Shown here: piece after piece, positions 26,566 to 33,258 of the stretch
How the letters are laid out: each line of letters opens with the position of its first letter
Numbering within the stretch: the first letter of the stretch is position 1
From: an uncultured Flavobacteriales bacterium
GTDB taxonomy: Bacteria; Bacteroidota; Bacteroidia; Flavobacteriales_G; Salibacteraceae
Assembly: GCA_913045895.1 (NCBI GenBank)
Contig: CAJWSQ010000004.1
Span: 1 to 37,462 of the forward strand
Direction: 5' to 3'
DNA length: 37,462 bases
Translations under genes and position numbers: made by a program
Notes under the pieces: model-generated
What the model saw: only the letters and a program-made list of their open reading frames with translations
Databases searched by the model: none
Told to the model about the DNA's origin: nothing

Positions 26566-26599
26566 TTGTACTTCTATCCCTCTTTTTAAGATATTTTTG
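26566..26599 (+). promoter_or_regulatory. Candidate promoter of the HMG-CoA reductase unit
   Basis: A TTG at 26566-26568 and a perfect TAnnTTTG -7 element (TATTTTTG, 26592-26599) are separated by 23 bases, within the range described for Flavobacterium promoters. It predicts a leader of about 50 bases before the ATG at 26654. Confidence 0.55.
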
Positions 26600-26615
26600 C
26601 TTTTCGAATGCACTT

Positions 26616-26636
26616 TTTAGCTCCTTTGGAGTTAAA
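26616..26636 (+). other. Leader hairpin upstream of HMG-CoA reductase
   Basis: A nine-pair stem with one G-U pair and a TTT loop (centred on CTCC-TTT-GGAG) lies within the predicted leader, ending 17 bases before the start codon. No T-tract follows (the sequence is A-rich), so it is not a terminator. It may stabilise the mRNA or influence initiation, or it may be incidental. Confidence 0.35.
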
Positions 26637-26653
26637 GAGAAAAACAAAAAGTT

Positions 26654-27997
26654 ATGTCTGATAAATTCATCAAAGGTTTTTCAAAACTGTCGAAAGAGGG
26701 AAAGATTGAGTGGGTAGCTGAGCATTATTTCAACAATGCAGACGAAGGCAAGGCACTTTTGGAAAAGTATTGGCATCCAGATGCTAAAACACAAAAGCTC
26801 CACGATGAATTTATTGAGAATACAATCACCAATTTTTATTTGCCTTTTGGTGTAGCGCCAAACTTCAAAATTAACGATGAGGTTTATGCTTTGCCAATGG
26901 CTATTGAAGAGAGCTCAGTAGTTGCAGCTGCTGCAAAATCGGCTTCTTTTTGGTATGAGCGTGGAGGTTTTAAAACCGAAGTTGTTTCAACCAAAAAAGT
27001 GGGTCACGTTCACTTTGTTTACTACGGTGATTACAATAAGTTATGGGAATTCTTTAACGATATAAAAGCTCGTTTTTACGAAGATACGGCTCATATCACT
27101 GCAAACATGCGCAAACGTGGAGGCGGTATTTTAGACTTGATGTTGATTGATAAAAACTTCGAAGAGCCGAATTATTATCAAATCAAAGCTACTTTTGAAA
27201 CGGTTGACTCTATGGGAGCCAACTTTATCAATACGTGTTTAGAAGAATTTGCGCAGACTTTACAACGTGAGATAGCTGCTTCAAACCTTTTCACTGAAGA
27301 GGAAAAGAACATCCAAATCATCATGTGTATTCTGAGTAATTACACACCTGAATGTTTGGTTCGTGCTGAGGTAAGTTGTCCGGTTGAGTTCTTAGCAACT
27401 GATGGCGTTTCGGCAGAAGAATTCGTACAGAAATTTGAGAGAGCGGTTCATGTTGCTCGTATTGAGCCCTATCGCGCTACAACACACAACAAAGGAATCA
27501 TGAATGGTATTGATGCGGTTGTTATCGCTACAGGAAATGATTTCCGTGCCATCGAATCGGCTTGTCACACATACGCGGCACGCAGTGGTCAATATCGCTC
27601 TTTAACTGATTGCTCAGTAAAAGATGGAATCTTCCGTTTTTGGATTGAAGTTCCACTTGCATTAGGAACTGTTGGAGGATTAACCAGCTTACATCCAGTT
27701 GTGAAATTGGCTCACGAAATGTTGGGCAATCCATCAGCTAAAGAATTGATGGGCATTGTTGCTGTTTCAGGATTGGCTCAAAACTTTGGTGCTTTACGTG
27801 CTTTGGTAACTACAGGAATTCAACGTGGACACATGAAAATGCACTTGTTGAATGTGTTGAATCAGTTGGAAGCAACTGACGATGAGAAAAAACAAATGGT
27901 AGCCCATTTTAAAGATAAAGTGCCTCATTACAATGAGATTGTAACTGCATTCTGCAATTTACGCGGTGTGGCTAGTGTTGAGGATTTGAAAAAGTAA
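26654..27997 (+). CDS. mvaA: Hydroxymethylglutaryl-CoA reductase, class II
   Basis: HMG-CoA reductase makes mevalonate from HMG-CoA with NAD(P)H, the committed step of the mevalonate route to isoprenoids. The 447-residue protein has the class II (bacterial) motifs. Catalytic Glu55 lies in ENTITNFYLPFGVAPN, the MAIEESSVVAAAAKSA motif follows, Lys280 is in HNKGIMNGIDAVVIATGND together with Asp296, and His393 is in GIQRGHMKMH. The cofactor-binding DSMGANFIN motif is also present. A candidate promoter lies about 60 bases upstream. The GHMP kinase gene starts three bases after its stop, so the two are co-transcribed. Confidence 0.96.
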   Translation: MSDKFIKGFSKLSKEGKIEWVAEHYFNNADEGKALLEKYWHPDAKTQKLHDEFIENTITNFYLPFGVAPNFKINDEVYALPMAIEESSVVAAAAKSASFWYERGGFKTEVVSTKKVGHVHFVYYGDYNKLWEFFNDIKARFYEDTAHITANMRKRGGGILDLMLIDKNFEEPNYYQIKATFETVDSMGANFINTCLEEFAQTLQREIAASNLFTEEEKNIQIIMCILSNYTPECLVRAEVSCPVEFLATDGVSAEEFVQKFERAVHVARIEPYRATTHNKGIMNGIDAVVIATGNDFRAIESACHTYAARSGQYRSLTDCSVKDGIFRFWIEVPLALGTVGGLTSLHPVVKLAHEMLGNPSAKELMGIVAVSGLAQNFGALRALVTTGIQRGHMKMHLLNVLNQLEATDDEKKQMVAHFKDKVPHYNEIVTAFCNLRGVASVEDLKK

Positions 27998-28000
27998 TTG

Positions 28001-28891
28001 ATGGCAGCTAAGCAAGATTTTCACGCCAACGGTAAGCTACTTCTCACAGGAGAATATGCTGTTTTGGATGGTGCTGAAGTCTTGGCAATTCCAACTCAAT
28101 TAGGTCAATCTTTAAGTGTAGAATTACACGATTCTGAATCTCGGAAAATAGAATGGAAGAGTTTCAATCACGATGGTTCTATTTGGTTCGATGCACTGTT
28201 TGATGCCGATTTCAATATTTTATTTACCAATAAAACTCGTGTAGCTGAAAAGCTAAAAGAATTGCTCTTAACAGCCTGCGCGATGAATCCTGATTTCCTC
28301 CAAGAAACAGCTTTTTATGAAGTAATCATGCACTTAGAATTTGATCGCGAATGGGGATTGGGTTCAAGTAGTACTTTGGTGAGTTTAGTGAGTCAATGGG
28401 CTGGAATTAATAGTTACGACTTACTCCAGAAAACATTTGGAGGAAGCGGATATGATGTGGCTTGTGCTACAGCCAATTCGCCTATTTTGTATCAGCTAGT
28501 TGATGGAAAACCAAAAGTTACTTCCATTGATTTTAATCCTGAATTTAAAGATCAACTACATTTCTATTATTTGGGAAACAAACAATACAGCGATCAGGAA
28601 GTGAAGCGTTACCGCGATTTAGAGTTTGACAGAAATGGATTGATTCAACAAGTTTCTCGGATTACTCAAGAGGTTTTGAAATGTAGTGATTTTGATGCTT
28701 TTCAAACGTTGATGGAAGAGCATGAAACGCTTTTATCACAAATCCTTCAAATGCCAACTGCAAAATCAAAATGGTTTCCAGAATACAAAGGTGCTGTTAA
28801 GTCTTTAGGCGCTTGGGGTGGCGATTTTGTGATGTTGATTGGAGAGCCTTTAGAAGGCTCAATTTCTTTTCAACAAATGTTAATTTGTTGA
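28001..28891 (+). CDS. GYDIA-type GHMP kinase, probable phosphomevalonate kinase
   Basis: This 296-residue GHMP kinase starts at ATG 28001; a TTG at 27998 is in frame but less likely. The N-terminal HANGKLLLTGEYAVLDGAEV, the ATP-binding WGLGSSSTLVS and the GGSGYDVACATANSPI segment place it in the GYDIA-type GHMP kinases of Bacteroidota. The C-terminal SLGAWGGDFVML is the third GHMP motif. Because a clear mevalonate kinase is encoded at 31439 and a decarboxylase at 30369, the step left for this enzyme is phosphorylation of 5-phosphomevalonate. That is inference from pathway completeness. It closes the unit with HMG-CoA reductase. Confidence 0.85.
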   Translation: MAAKQDFHANGKLLLTGEYAVLDGAEVLAIPTQLGQSLSVELHDSESRKIEWKSFNHDGSIWFDALFDADFNILFTNKTRVAEKLKELLLTACAMNPDFLQETAFYEVIMHLEFDREWGLGSSSTLVSLVSQWAGINSYDLLQKTFGGSGYDVACATANSPILYQLVDGKPKVTSIDFNPEFKDQLHFYYLGNKQYSDQEVKRYRDLEFDRNGLIQQVSRITQEVLKCSDFDAFQTLMEEHETLLSQILQMPTAKSKWFPEYKGAVKSLGAWGGDFVMLIGEPLEGSISFQQMLIC

Positions 28892-28928
28892 AAGATTTAA
28901 ACTTATTGATTATTATTACGTAAAATTG

Positions 28929-28947
28929 GAGTTATTAAGCTCTTTTT
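28929..28947 (+). terminator. Weak candidate terminator after the GHMP kinase gene
   Basis: A five-pair stem (GAGTT with AGCTC, one G-U pair) and four-base loop run into five T residues, about 40 bases after the kinase stop. It is short, so readthrough into the following two-gene cassette is plausible. Confidence 0.35.
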
Positions 28948-28972
28948 CATAGCATTTAAAATAAACTCAACT

Positions 28973-29149
28973 ATGAAATCTAAACAATCAACTTTACTAC
29001 GAAAATTAGCTAAGCAACTTAAAAGTCGTGAGAATGAAAACCCTGCTGTGGTCAGACAATCGTTGGAATCTGCTAAGATTGTTACATCAAGTGGAGAGTT
29101 TACAAATAAGTATCCTAATATAAGGAGGGTAATCTCATTAGCTAAATAG
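28973..29149 (+). CDS. Small protein, possible antitoxin of the ART-like cassette
   Basis: This 58-residue frame starts MKSKQSTLLRKLAKQLKSRE and ends YPNIRRVISLAK. It is strongly basic, with a predicted N-terminal helix and a short C-terminal half (SLESAKIVTSSGEFTNKYPN). I do not recognise the family. It ends four bases before the ATG of the ART-like gene, and the pair lies as an island between the two mevalonate units, so it is probably co-translated with its partner. Size, charge and position are those of an antitoxin or immunity protein, but no known antitoxin DNA-binding motif is visible, so this role is inference. Confidence 0.6.
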   Translation: MKSKQSTLLRKLAKQLKSRENENPAVVRQSLESAKIVTSSGEFTNKYPNIRRVISLAK

Positions 29150-29153
29150 ATTT

Positions 29154-29759
29154 ATGTACCACAGTCGAACTAATCTACTAATAGGTTTTCATGGTTGTGA
29201 TGAATCAGTTGCTCAGCAGTTAATTAACAAACCTAAAAATGTCCGAACAAGTGAAAAGCCCTTCGATTGGTTGGGGCATGGATTTTATGTTTGGGAAAAT
29301 AACTACAGTAGAGCTCTTCAATGGGCTAAAGACAAGCAAAAGAAGGATAAAATCAAAAAAGCATCTGTAGTAGGTGTTGTATTCACATTAGATTATTGTT
29401 TGGATTTACTGGATAGTGAGTTTATCGGGATATTAGCTGAATATTATAGCTTAATGCGAGATGATCTTAAACTAATTGGTAAAGAACTGCCTAAGAATAA
29501 AGATGTAAAAGAAGATCAATATAAAGACCTATTGATTAGAGAACTTGATTGTTCTGTCATTGAATACTTGCATCAAAAAATAGAGGAAGCTATTAATGCT
29601 AATGAAAATTCAGGGTTAAAAAAATTTGATACAGCAAGAGGAGTTTTCACCGAAGGAGGTCCAGCTTTTCCAGGAGCTGGTATAAAGATGAAAAGCCATA
29701 TTCAAGTTTGTATAAGAAATATGGATTCAATAAAGGGTTTTTTTCTACCTAGAATCTAA
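29154..29759 (+). CDS. ADP-ribosyltransferase-fold protein (PARP/DUF3990-like), possible toxin
   Basis: This 201-residue soluble protein shows the spacing of PARP-type ADP-ribosyltransferases. An N-terminal strand carries His13-Gly14 (LLIGFHGCDES), and a second block, FDWLGHGFYVWE with Tyr45, is followed by a Ser-Arg-Ala helix (YSRALQWAKDK). Compare the HG...GKGIYF...S-x-SA layout of PARPs. The C-terminal block, ARGVFTEGGPAFPGAGIKMK followed by SHIQVCIRN, would supply the third active-site residue; Glu167 and Gln184 are both candidates. Such proteins modify targets using NAD+ and often act as toxins. The preceding 58-residue gene would be the antitoxin. Its stop overlaps the convergent YkuK-like gene by three bases. 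Confidence 0.7.
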   Translation: MYHSRTNLLIGFHGCDESVAQQLINKPKNVRTSEKPFDWLGHGFYVWENNYSRALQWAKDKQKKDKIKKASVVGVVFTLDYCLDLLDSEFIGILAEYYSLMRDDLKLIGKELPKNKDVKEDQYKDLLIRELDCSVIEYLHQKIEEAINANENSGLKKFDTARGVFTEGGPAFPGAGIKMKSHIQVCIRNMDSIKGFFLPRI

Positions 29760-30208
29760 TGACAAAGTACATTGGCTGCCCAAGTAGCCATCAATAAGTT
29801 GGGTTTTGCTTTAGCCATGAATCCAAGAGATGTGACATATCCGCTGGCTGCATTCAATATCTTATGACTCGGAAAGCTAGGATCCTCATTAAAATCTAAA
29901 TCCACTTGATGTACAGGTAGCTCACATACATCTTCAATAAATTGGGCCAATTCAACTGAGCGCTCAATCTCATTCCAAAGCCTGCTCCACATATCGTTGA
30001 TGCGTTTTAACTTTTCTTTTCGATACAAAACGTGGGCACCTTTTTTGGGATATCGCAATACAATGGTAGTTGCATAAACCGAAACATTAGCATAATTCTG
30101 ACTGTCGCAACCCACGTGAATCGTACACTCAGGATGTTTATCCATAAATTGTATCAAATAGGTTTTGAGGTCTACAGTTTCTCGGTTGTCCATGCGTATG
30201 AAATCCAT
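29756..30208 (-). CDS. YkuK-type RNase H-like protein (DUF458)
   Basis: This 150-residue protein matches the RNase H-like YkuK family (formerly DUF458) in its core: the strand TIHVGCDSQN with an acidic residue, then VYATTIVLRYPKKGAHVLYR, a long helix, the strand VHQVDLDFNEDP, and ILNAASGYVTSLGFMAKAKP, where the AxGYV motif is typical of the family. The two acidic strands would carry metal-binding residues in an RNase H fold. Whether it is an active nuclease is unknown. It points against the mevalonate genes, converging with the ART-like gene and diverging from mvaD. A second possible start is the Met at residue 6. The 160 bases upstream are shared with the mvaD promoter region. Confidence 0.8.
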   Translation of the reverse strand: MDFIRMDNRETVDLKTYLIQFMDKHPECTIHVGCDSQNYANVSVYATTIVLRYPKKGAHVLYRKEKLKRINDMWSRLWNEIERSVELAQFIEDVCELPVHQVDLDFNEDPSFPSHKILNAASGYVTSLGFMAKAKPNLLMATWAANVLCH

Positions 30209-30368
30209 AAGATATTGCTTTTTAGTGCCTTGAAGATAAGAACTTTCATCGGAAAGGGCACTTTACAACTTCGTTAAGACATCGTAAAATCATTGAAAAT
30301 GCATTAATAAAAGATTGATTTCATCCATTCAATTGAAATCATGCATTTTTGCTCTGAAATTGAATATT

Positions 30369-31436
30369 GTGGAGCAATTTATACCTGATTTCTCAATCGA
30401 TCTGAAAGCTGGAGACAGCACTTGGAAAAGTCCCTCAAACATTGCATTAGTCAAATATTGGGGTAAAAAAGGCGATCAACTTCCAGCCAATCCATCGGTA
30501 AGTTTTACCCTTTCTGAGGCAACAACTCAAACCAACGTAAAATGGACACCAAAATCTGGTGCAGATGCCAAAAAAACATTTCTTTTTGAAGGGGAAGAAA
30601 ACCCCAAATTCGGAGAGAAAACATTTCGCTTTTTTGAGAAAATCAAACCGTATGCTCCATGGTTAGATGAATTGGATCTGATCATCGATACCAATAATAC
30701 TTTTCCGCATTCCAGTGGAATCGCTTCATCAGCAAGCGGTATGAGCGCCATGGCTTTTAATGTGATGAGCATGGAAAAGCAAATGAATCCAAATCTAACA
30801 GAAGATTATTTCTACCAAAAAGCATCATTTTTAGCTCGTATAGGTAGTGGAAGCGCTTGCCGATCGGTTTATGGTGGTTTGGTAGAATGGGGCGAAACGC
30901 CTTCTATACAATCTGCATCTGACGTGTTTGGAATTCCATATCCAAATCCAGTAGATCCTGTTTTTCAAGATTATCAAGACACCATTTTGTTGGTTGATGT
31001 TGGTCAGAAAAAAGTATCCAGCACTGTTGGTCATGGTTTATTGAAAGGCCATCCTTTTGGCGAAAGTCGCTACCAAGTGGCTCATCAAAATTTAGAAAAC
31101 CTGGCAAGTATTTTTCAATCTGGTGATTTAGACGGATTTATCAAAATTGTAGAATCTGAAGCTTTGATGCTTCATGCGTTGATGATGAGCTCTCAACCAT
31201 ACTTCATTTTGATGAAGCCTAATACTTTGGCAATCATAGAGAAAATTTGGACTTACAGAGAAGAGACCAAAATCCCAGTTTGTTTTACTTTAGATGCCGG
31301 AGCAAATGTGCATATGCTTTATCCAGCTGCATTTAAACAAAACGTGCTTGAATTCGTTAATGCTGAGCTGGTTGGCTATTGCCAAAAGAAGAAATATCTT
31401 TGTGACTCGGTTGGGTCTGGTCCTCAACAACAATAA
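30369..31436 (+). CDS. mvaD: Diphosphomevalonate decarboxylase
   Basis: MvaD converts mevalonate 5-diphosphate to isopentenyl diphosphate with ATP. No ATG precedes the conserved start in frame (an ATG at 30341 is out of frame), so I use GTG 30369, which places the family's opening DFSIDLKAGDSTWKSPSNIA correctly; this gives 355 residues. Motifs are SPSNIALVKYWGKK, the ATP loop FPHSSGIASSASGMSAMA, ARIGSGSACRSVYGG, and the catalytic Asp309 in TLDAGANVH. It heads an operon: the mevalonate kinase gene starts two bases after its stop. A poor -7-like element (CATTTTTG, 30344-30351) lies just upstream, implying a very short leader. Confidence 0.95.
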   Translation: MEQFIPDFSIDLKAGDSTWKSPSNIALVKYWGKKGDQLPANPSVSFTLSEATTQTNVKWTPKSGADAKKTFLFEGEENPKFGEKTFRFFEKIKPYAPWLDELDLIIDTNNTFPHSSGIASSASGMSAMAFNVMSMEKQMNPNLTEDYFYQKASFLARIGSGSACRSVYGGLVEWGETPSIQSASDVFGIPYPNPVDPVFQDYQDTILLVDVGQKKVSSTVGHGLLKGHPFGESRYQVAHQNLENLASIFQSGDLDGFIKIVESEALMLHALMMSSQPYFILMKPNTLAIIEKIWTYREETKIPVCFTLDAGANVHMLYPAAFKQNVLEFVNAELVGYCQKKKYLCDSVGSGPQQQ

Positions 31437-31438
31437 CA

Positions 31439-32377
31439 ATGATTAGAGACGCGCTTTTTTACTCAAAAATTCTTCTCTTCGGAGAGTACGGGATAATCCA
31501 AGATTCAATGGGGTTATCTATACCTTACAAAGCGTATAGAGGTGAGTTGAAGTTTAAGGAACAACCTTGTAACGAGTCAACAACATCTAATACTAGTCTG
31601 CGTAAATTCTTTGATTATTTGGTAGAAGCAACCCAAAGTGGTGAGATATCTATCCCTATGAATTTAGCTGATTTTGAAGCTGATATAAACAATGGGATGT
31701 ATTTTGATTCTACTATTCCTCAGGGGTTTGGAGTTGGAAGCTCAGGCGCTTTAGTTGCAGCTATTTACGATAGATATGCAACCCATAAGATAGATTCTGA
31801 TAAAGAGCCTTCTAAAGACGATTTGGTTTCTCTTAAAGAGCAATTTGGTCAGTTAGAAAGCTTCTTTCACGGGAAAAGTTCAGGAATTGATCCATTGATT
31901 TGTTACCTGAAATTACCCATACTAATAAAAAGTAAAAAAGAAATAGGTACCGTTGGAATTCCTGAATCTGGTGAAGGCCAAGGAGCCATTTTCTTATTGA
32001 ACTCTGGTCAGCCAGGAGAAACGCAACCTATGATCAACATCTTCATGGAAAAAATGAAGCATGAAGGTTTTAGAAACATGTTTAAGAGTCAGTTTAAAAA
32101 CTACAACGATGCATGTATCAGCAGTTTCTTAAAAGGAGATGTAAAGCCGTTGTTTTCCAACTTGAAACAACTCTCGGGTCTGATTTTAGAAAATTTCGCA
32201 CCAATGATTCCTCGCTCTTTTCATAACATTTGGAAAGAAGGTTTGGATTCAAATGCATACTACTTAAAGCTTTGTGGTTCTGGTGGTGGAGGCTTTGTTT
32301 TGGGCTTCACTGAGAACTTAGATGAAGCACGTACTCGCTTAAAAGATCACGATTTAGAAGTAATTTATCGATTTTGA
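31439..32377 (+). CDS. mvk: Mevalonate kinase
   Basis: This 312-residue GHMP kinase phosphorylates mevalonate. It opens with YSKILLFGEYGIIQDSMGLS (substrate-binding motif 1), has the ATP loop GFGVGSSGALVAAIYDRYA, the mevalonate-kinase-type HGKSSGIDPLICYL with the catalytic Asp, and the third motif LKLCGSGGGGFVLGF. The HGxxSGID block distinguishes it from the other GHMP kinase in the window, at 28001. It starts two bases after mvaD and overlaps the UbiA gene by four bases, so the unit is translationally coupled. Confidence 0.92.
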   Translation: MIRDALFYSKILLFGEYGIIQDSMGLSIPYKAYRGELKFKEQPCNESTTSNTSLRKFFDYLVEATQSGEISIPMNLADFEADINNGMYFDSTIPQGFGVGSSGALVAAIYDRYATHKIDSDKEPSKDDLVSLKEQFGQLESFFHGKSSGIDPLICYLKLPILIKSKKEIGTVGIPESGEGQGAIFLLNSGQPGETQPMINIFMEKMKHEGFRNMFKSQFKNYNDACISSFLKGDVKPLFSNLKQLSGLILENFAPMIPRSFHNIWKEGLDSNAYYLKLCGSGGGGFVLGFTENLDEARTRLKDHDLEVIYRF

Positions 32378-33258
32378 GTGCCCTTTGGAATAGGCAATAT
32401 CAATTTGCCTGGTTCAAACTCATCGGGTTACTATCTTTAGTTAGATGGTACAATATTTTGGTGGTGATGTTGGCGCAATACCTAGCAGCCATCTTCATTC
32501 TACATCCTGAAAAGAAACTACTCACCGTACTTGCCGATCCTTATTTACACCTGATGATTTTTTCATCGGCTTGTATCATTGCCTCAGGATTTATCATCAA
32601 CAGCTTTTATGATCTTGAAAAAGACATTGTCAACCGGCCTAAACAGGTTGTTTTTAGTCGATTGGTTAGCCAGCAAACCTGTTTGAATTTCTATTTTTTC
32701 TTCAACACTATCGGCATGATTTTGAGCTTCTATGTCTCCAAACGAATCATGCTTTTCAATTTCCTGTTTTCTATAGGATTGTGGCTGTATTCGCACAAAT
32801 TGAAGAAAGTATTATTGATCGGAAATATCTCAGCTACCATTCTAACAATTGCTCCTTTCTTGATGATGGTGTTGTATTACGAAGAAGTGAATTATGCCAT
32901 TTTCTTCTACGTTTGGTATATGGGTTTTGTGGTTCTCGCTCGCGAGATTATCAAAGACAATACAGCTGAATTGGGTGATGTTTTATATGGCTATCACACC
33001 ATTCCCGTTCAATGGGGATTACCAACCACCAAAAAGATTTTAGTAGCATGTATGGTGCTATCATTTATTCCTCCCATACTTTTGTACTACACATACGAAA
33101 TTGGATATGTGAAGCTTTACTTTGTGTTGAGTTATCTACTCATTTTGATTTCCATTTTTCTGGTGATCAAGGCACAAAACAAGCATGAATTTGAACGAAT
33201 CAATACCATTTATAAGTTCATTATTTTATCAGGTATTGTCAGTATAGTTTTGGTATAA
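32374..33258 (+). CDS. UbiA-family prenyltransferase
   Basis: UbiA enzymes are membrane proteins that transfer prenyl chains to an acceptor. This 294-residue protein has about nine hydrophobic helices. The two aspartate motifs are NSFYDLEKDIVNRP (NxxxDxxxD) in the second helix region and EIIKDNTAELGD (DxxxxxxD type) after the fifth, as expected for Mg-prenyl diphosphate binding. The start is a TTG that overlaps the mevalonate kinase stop; no earlier or closer ATG fits, and the first helix begins about 17 residues later. It lies between mevalonate kinase and dxs, overlapping the next ATG by one base (TAATG). The acceptor (quinone, glycerol phosphate or other) cannot be told from sequence. Confidence 0.85.
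   Translation: MSALWNRQYQFAWFKLIGLLSLVRWYNILVVMLAQYLAAIFILHPEKKLLTVLADPYLHLMIFSSACIIASGFIINSFYDLEKDIVNRPKQVVFSRLVSQQTCLNFYFFFNTIGMILSFYVSKRIMLFNFLFSIGLWLYSHKLKKVLLIGNISATILTIAPFLMMVLYYEEVNYAIFFYVWYMGFVVLAREIIKDNTAELGDVLYGYHTIPVQWGLPTTKKILVACMVLSFIPPILLYYTYEIGYVKLYFVLSYLLILISIFLVIKAQNKHEFERINTIYKFIILSGIVSIVLV

Noticed and set aside
29121-29129. TAAGGAGGG, a perfect Shine-Dalgarno sequence before the ART-like gene
   Set aside because: It is 24 bases before the ATG, too far for a normal ribosome binding site, lies inside the codons of the small gene, and Bacteroidota rarely use such sites.
30224-30262. Inverted repeat AGTGCC...GGCACT between the YkuK-like gene and mvaD
   Set aside because: Six-base arms 27 bases apart are expected by chance, and no regulator gene is adjacent.
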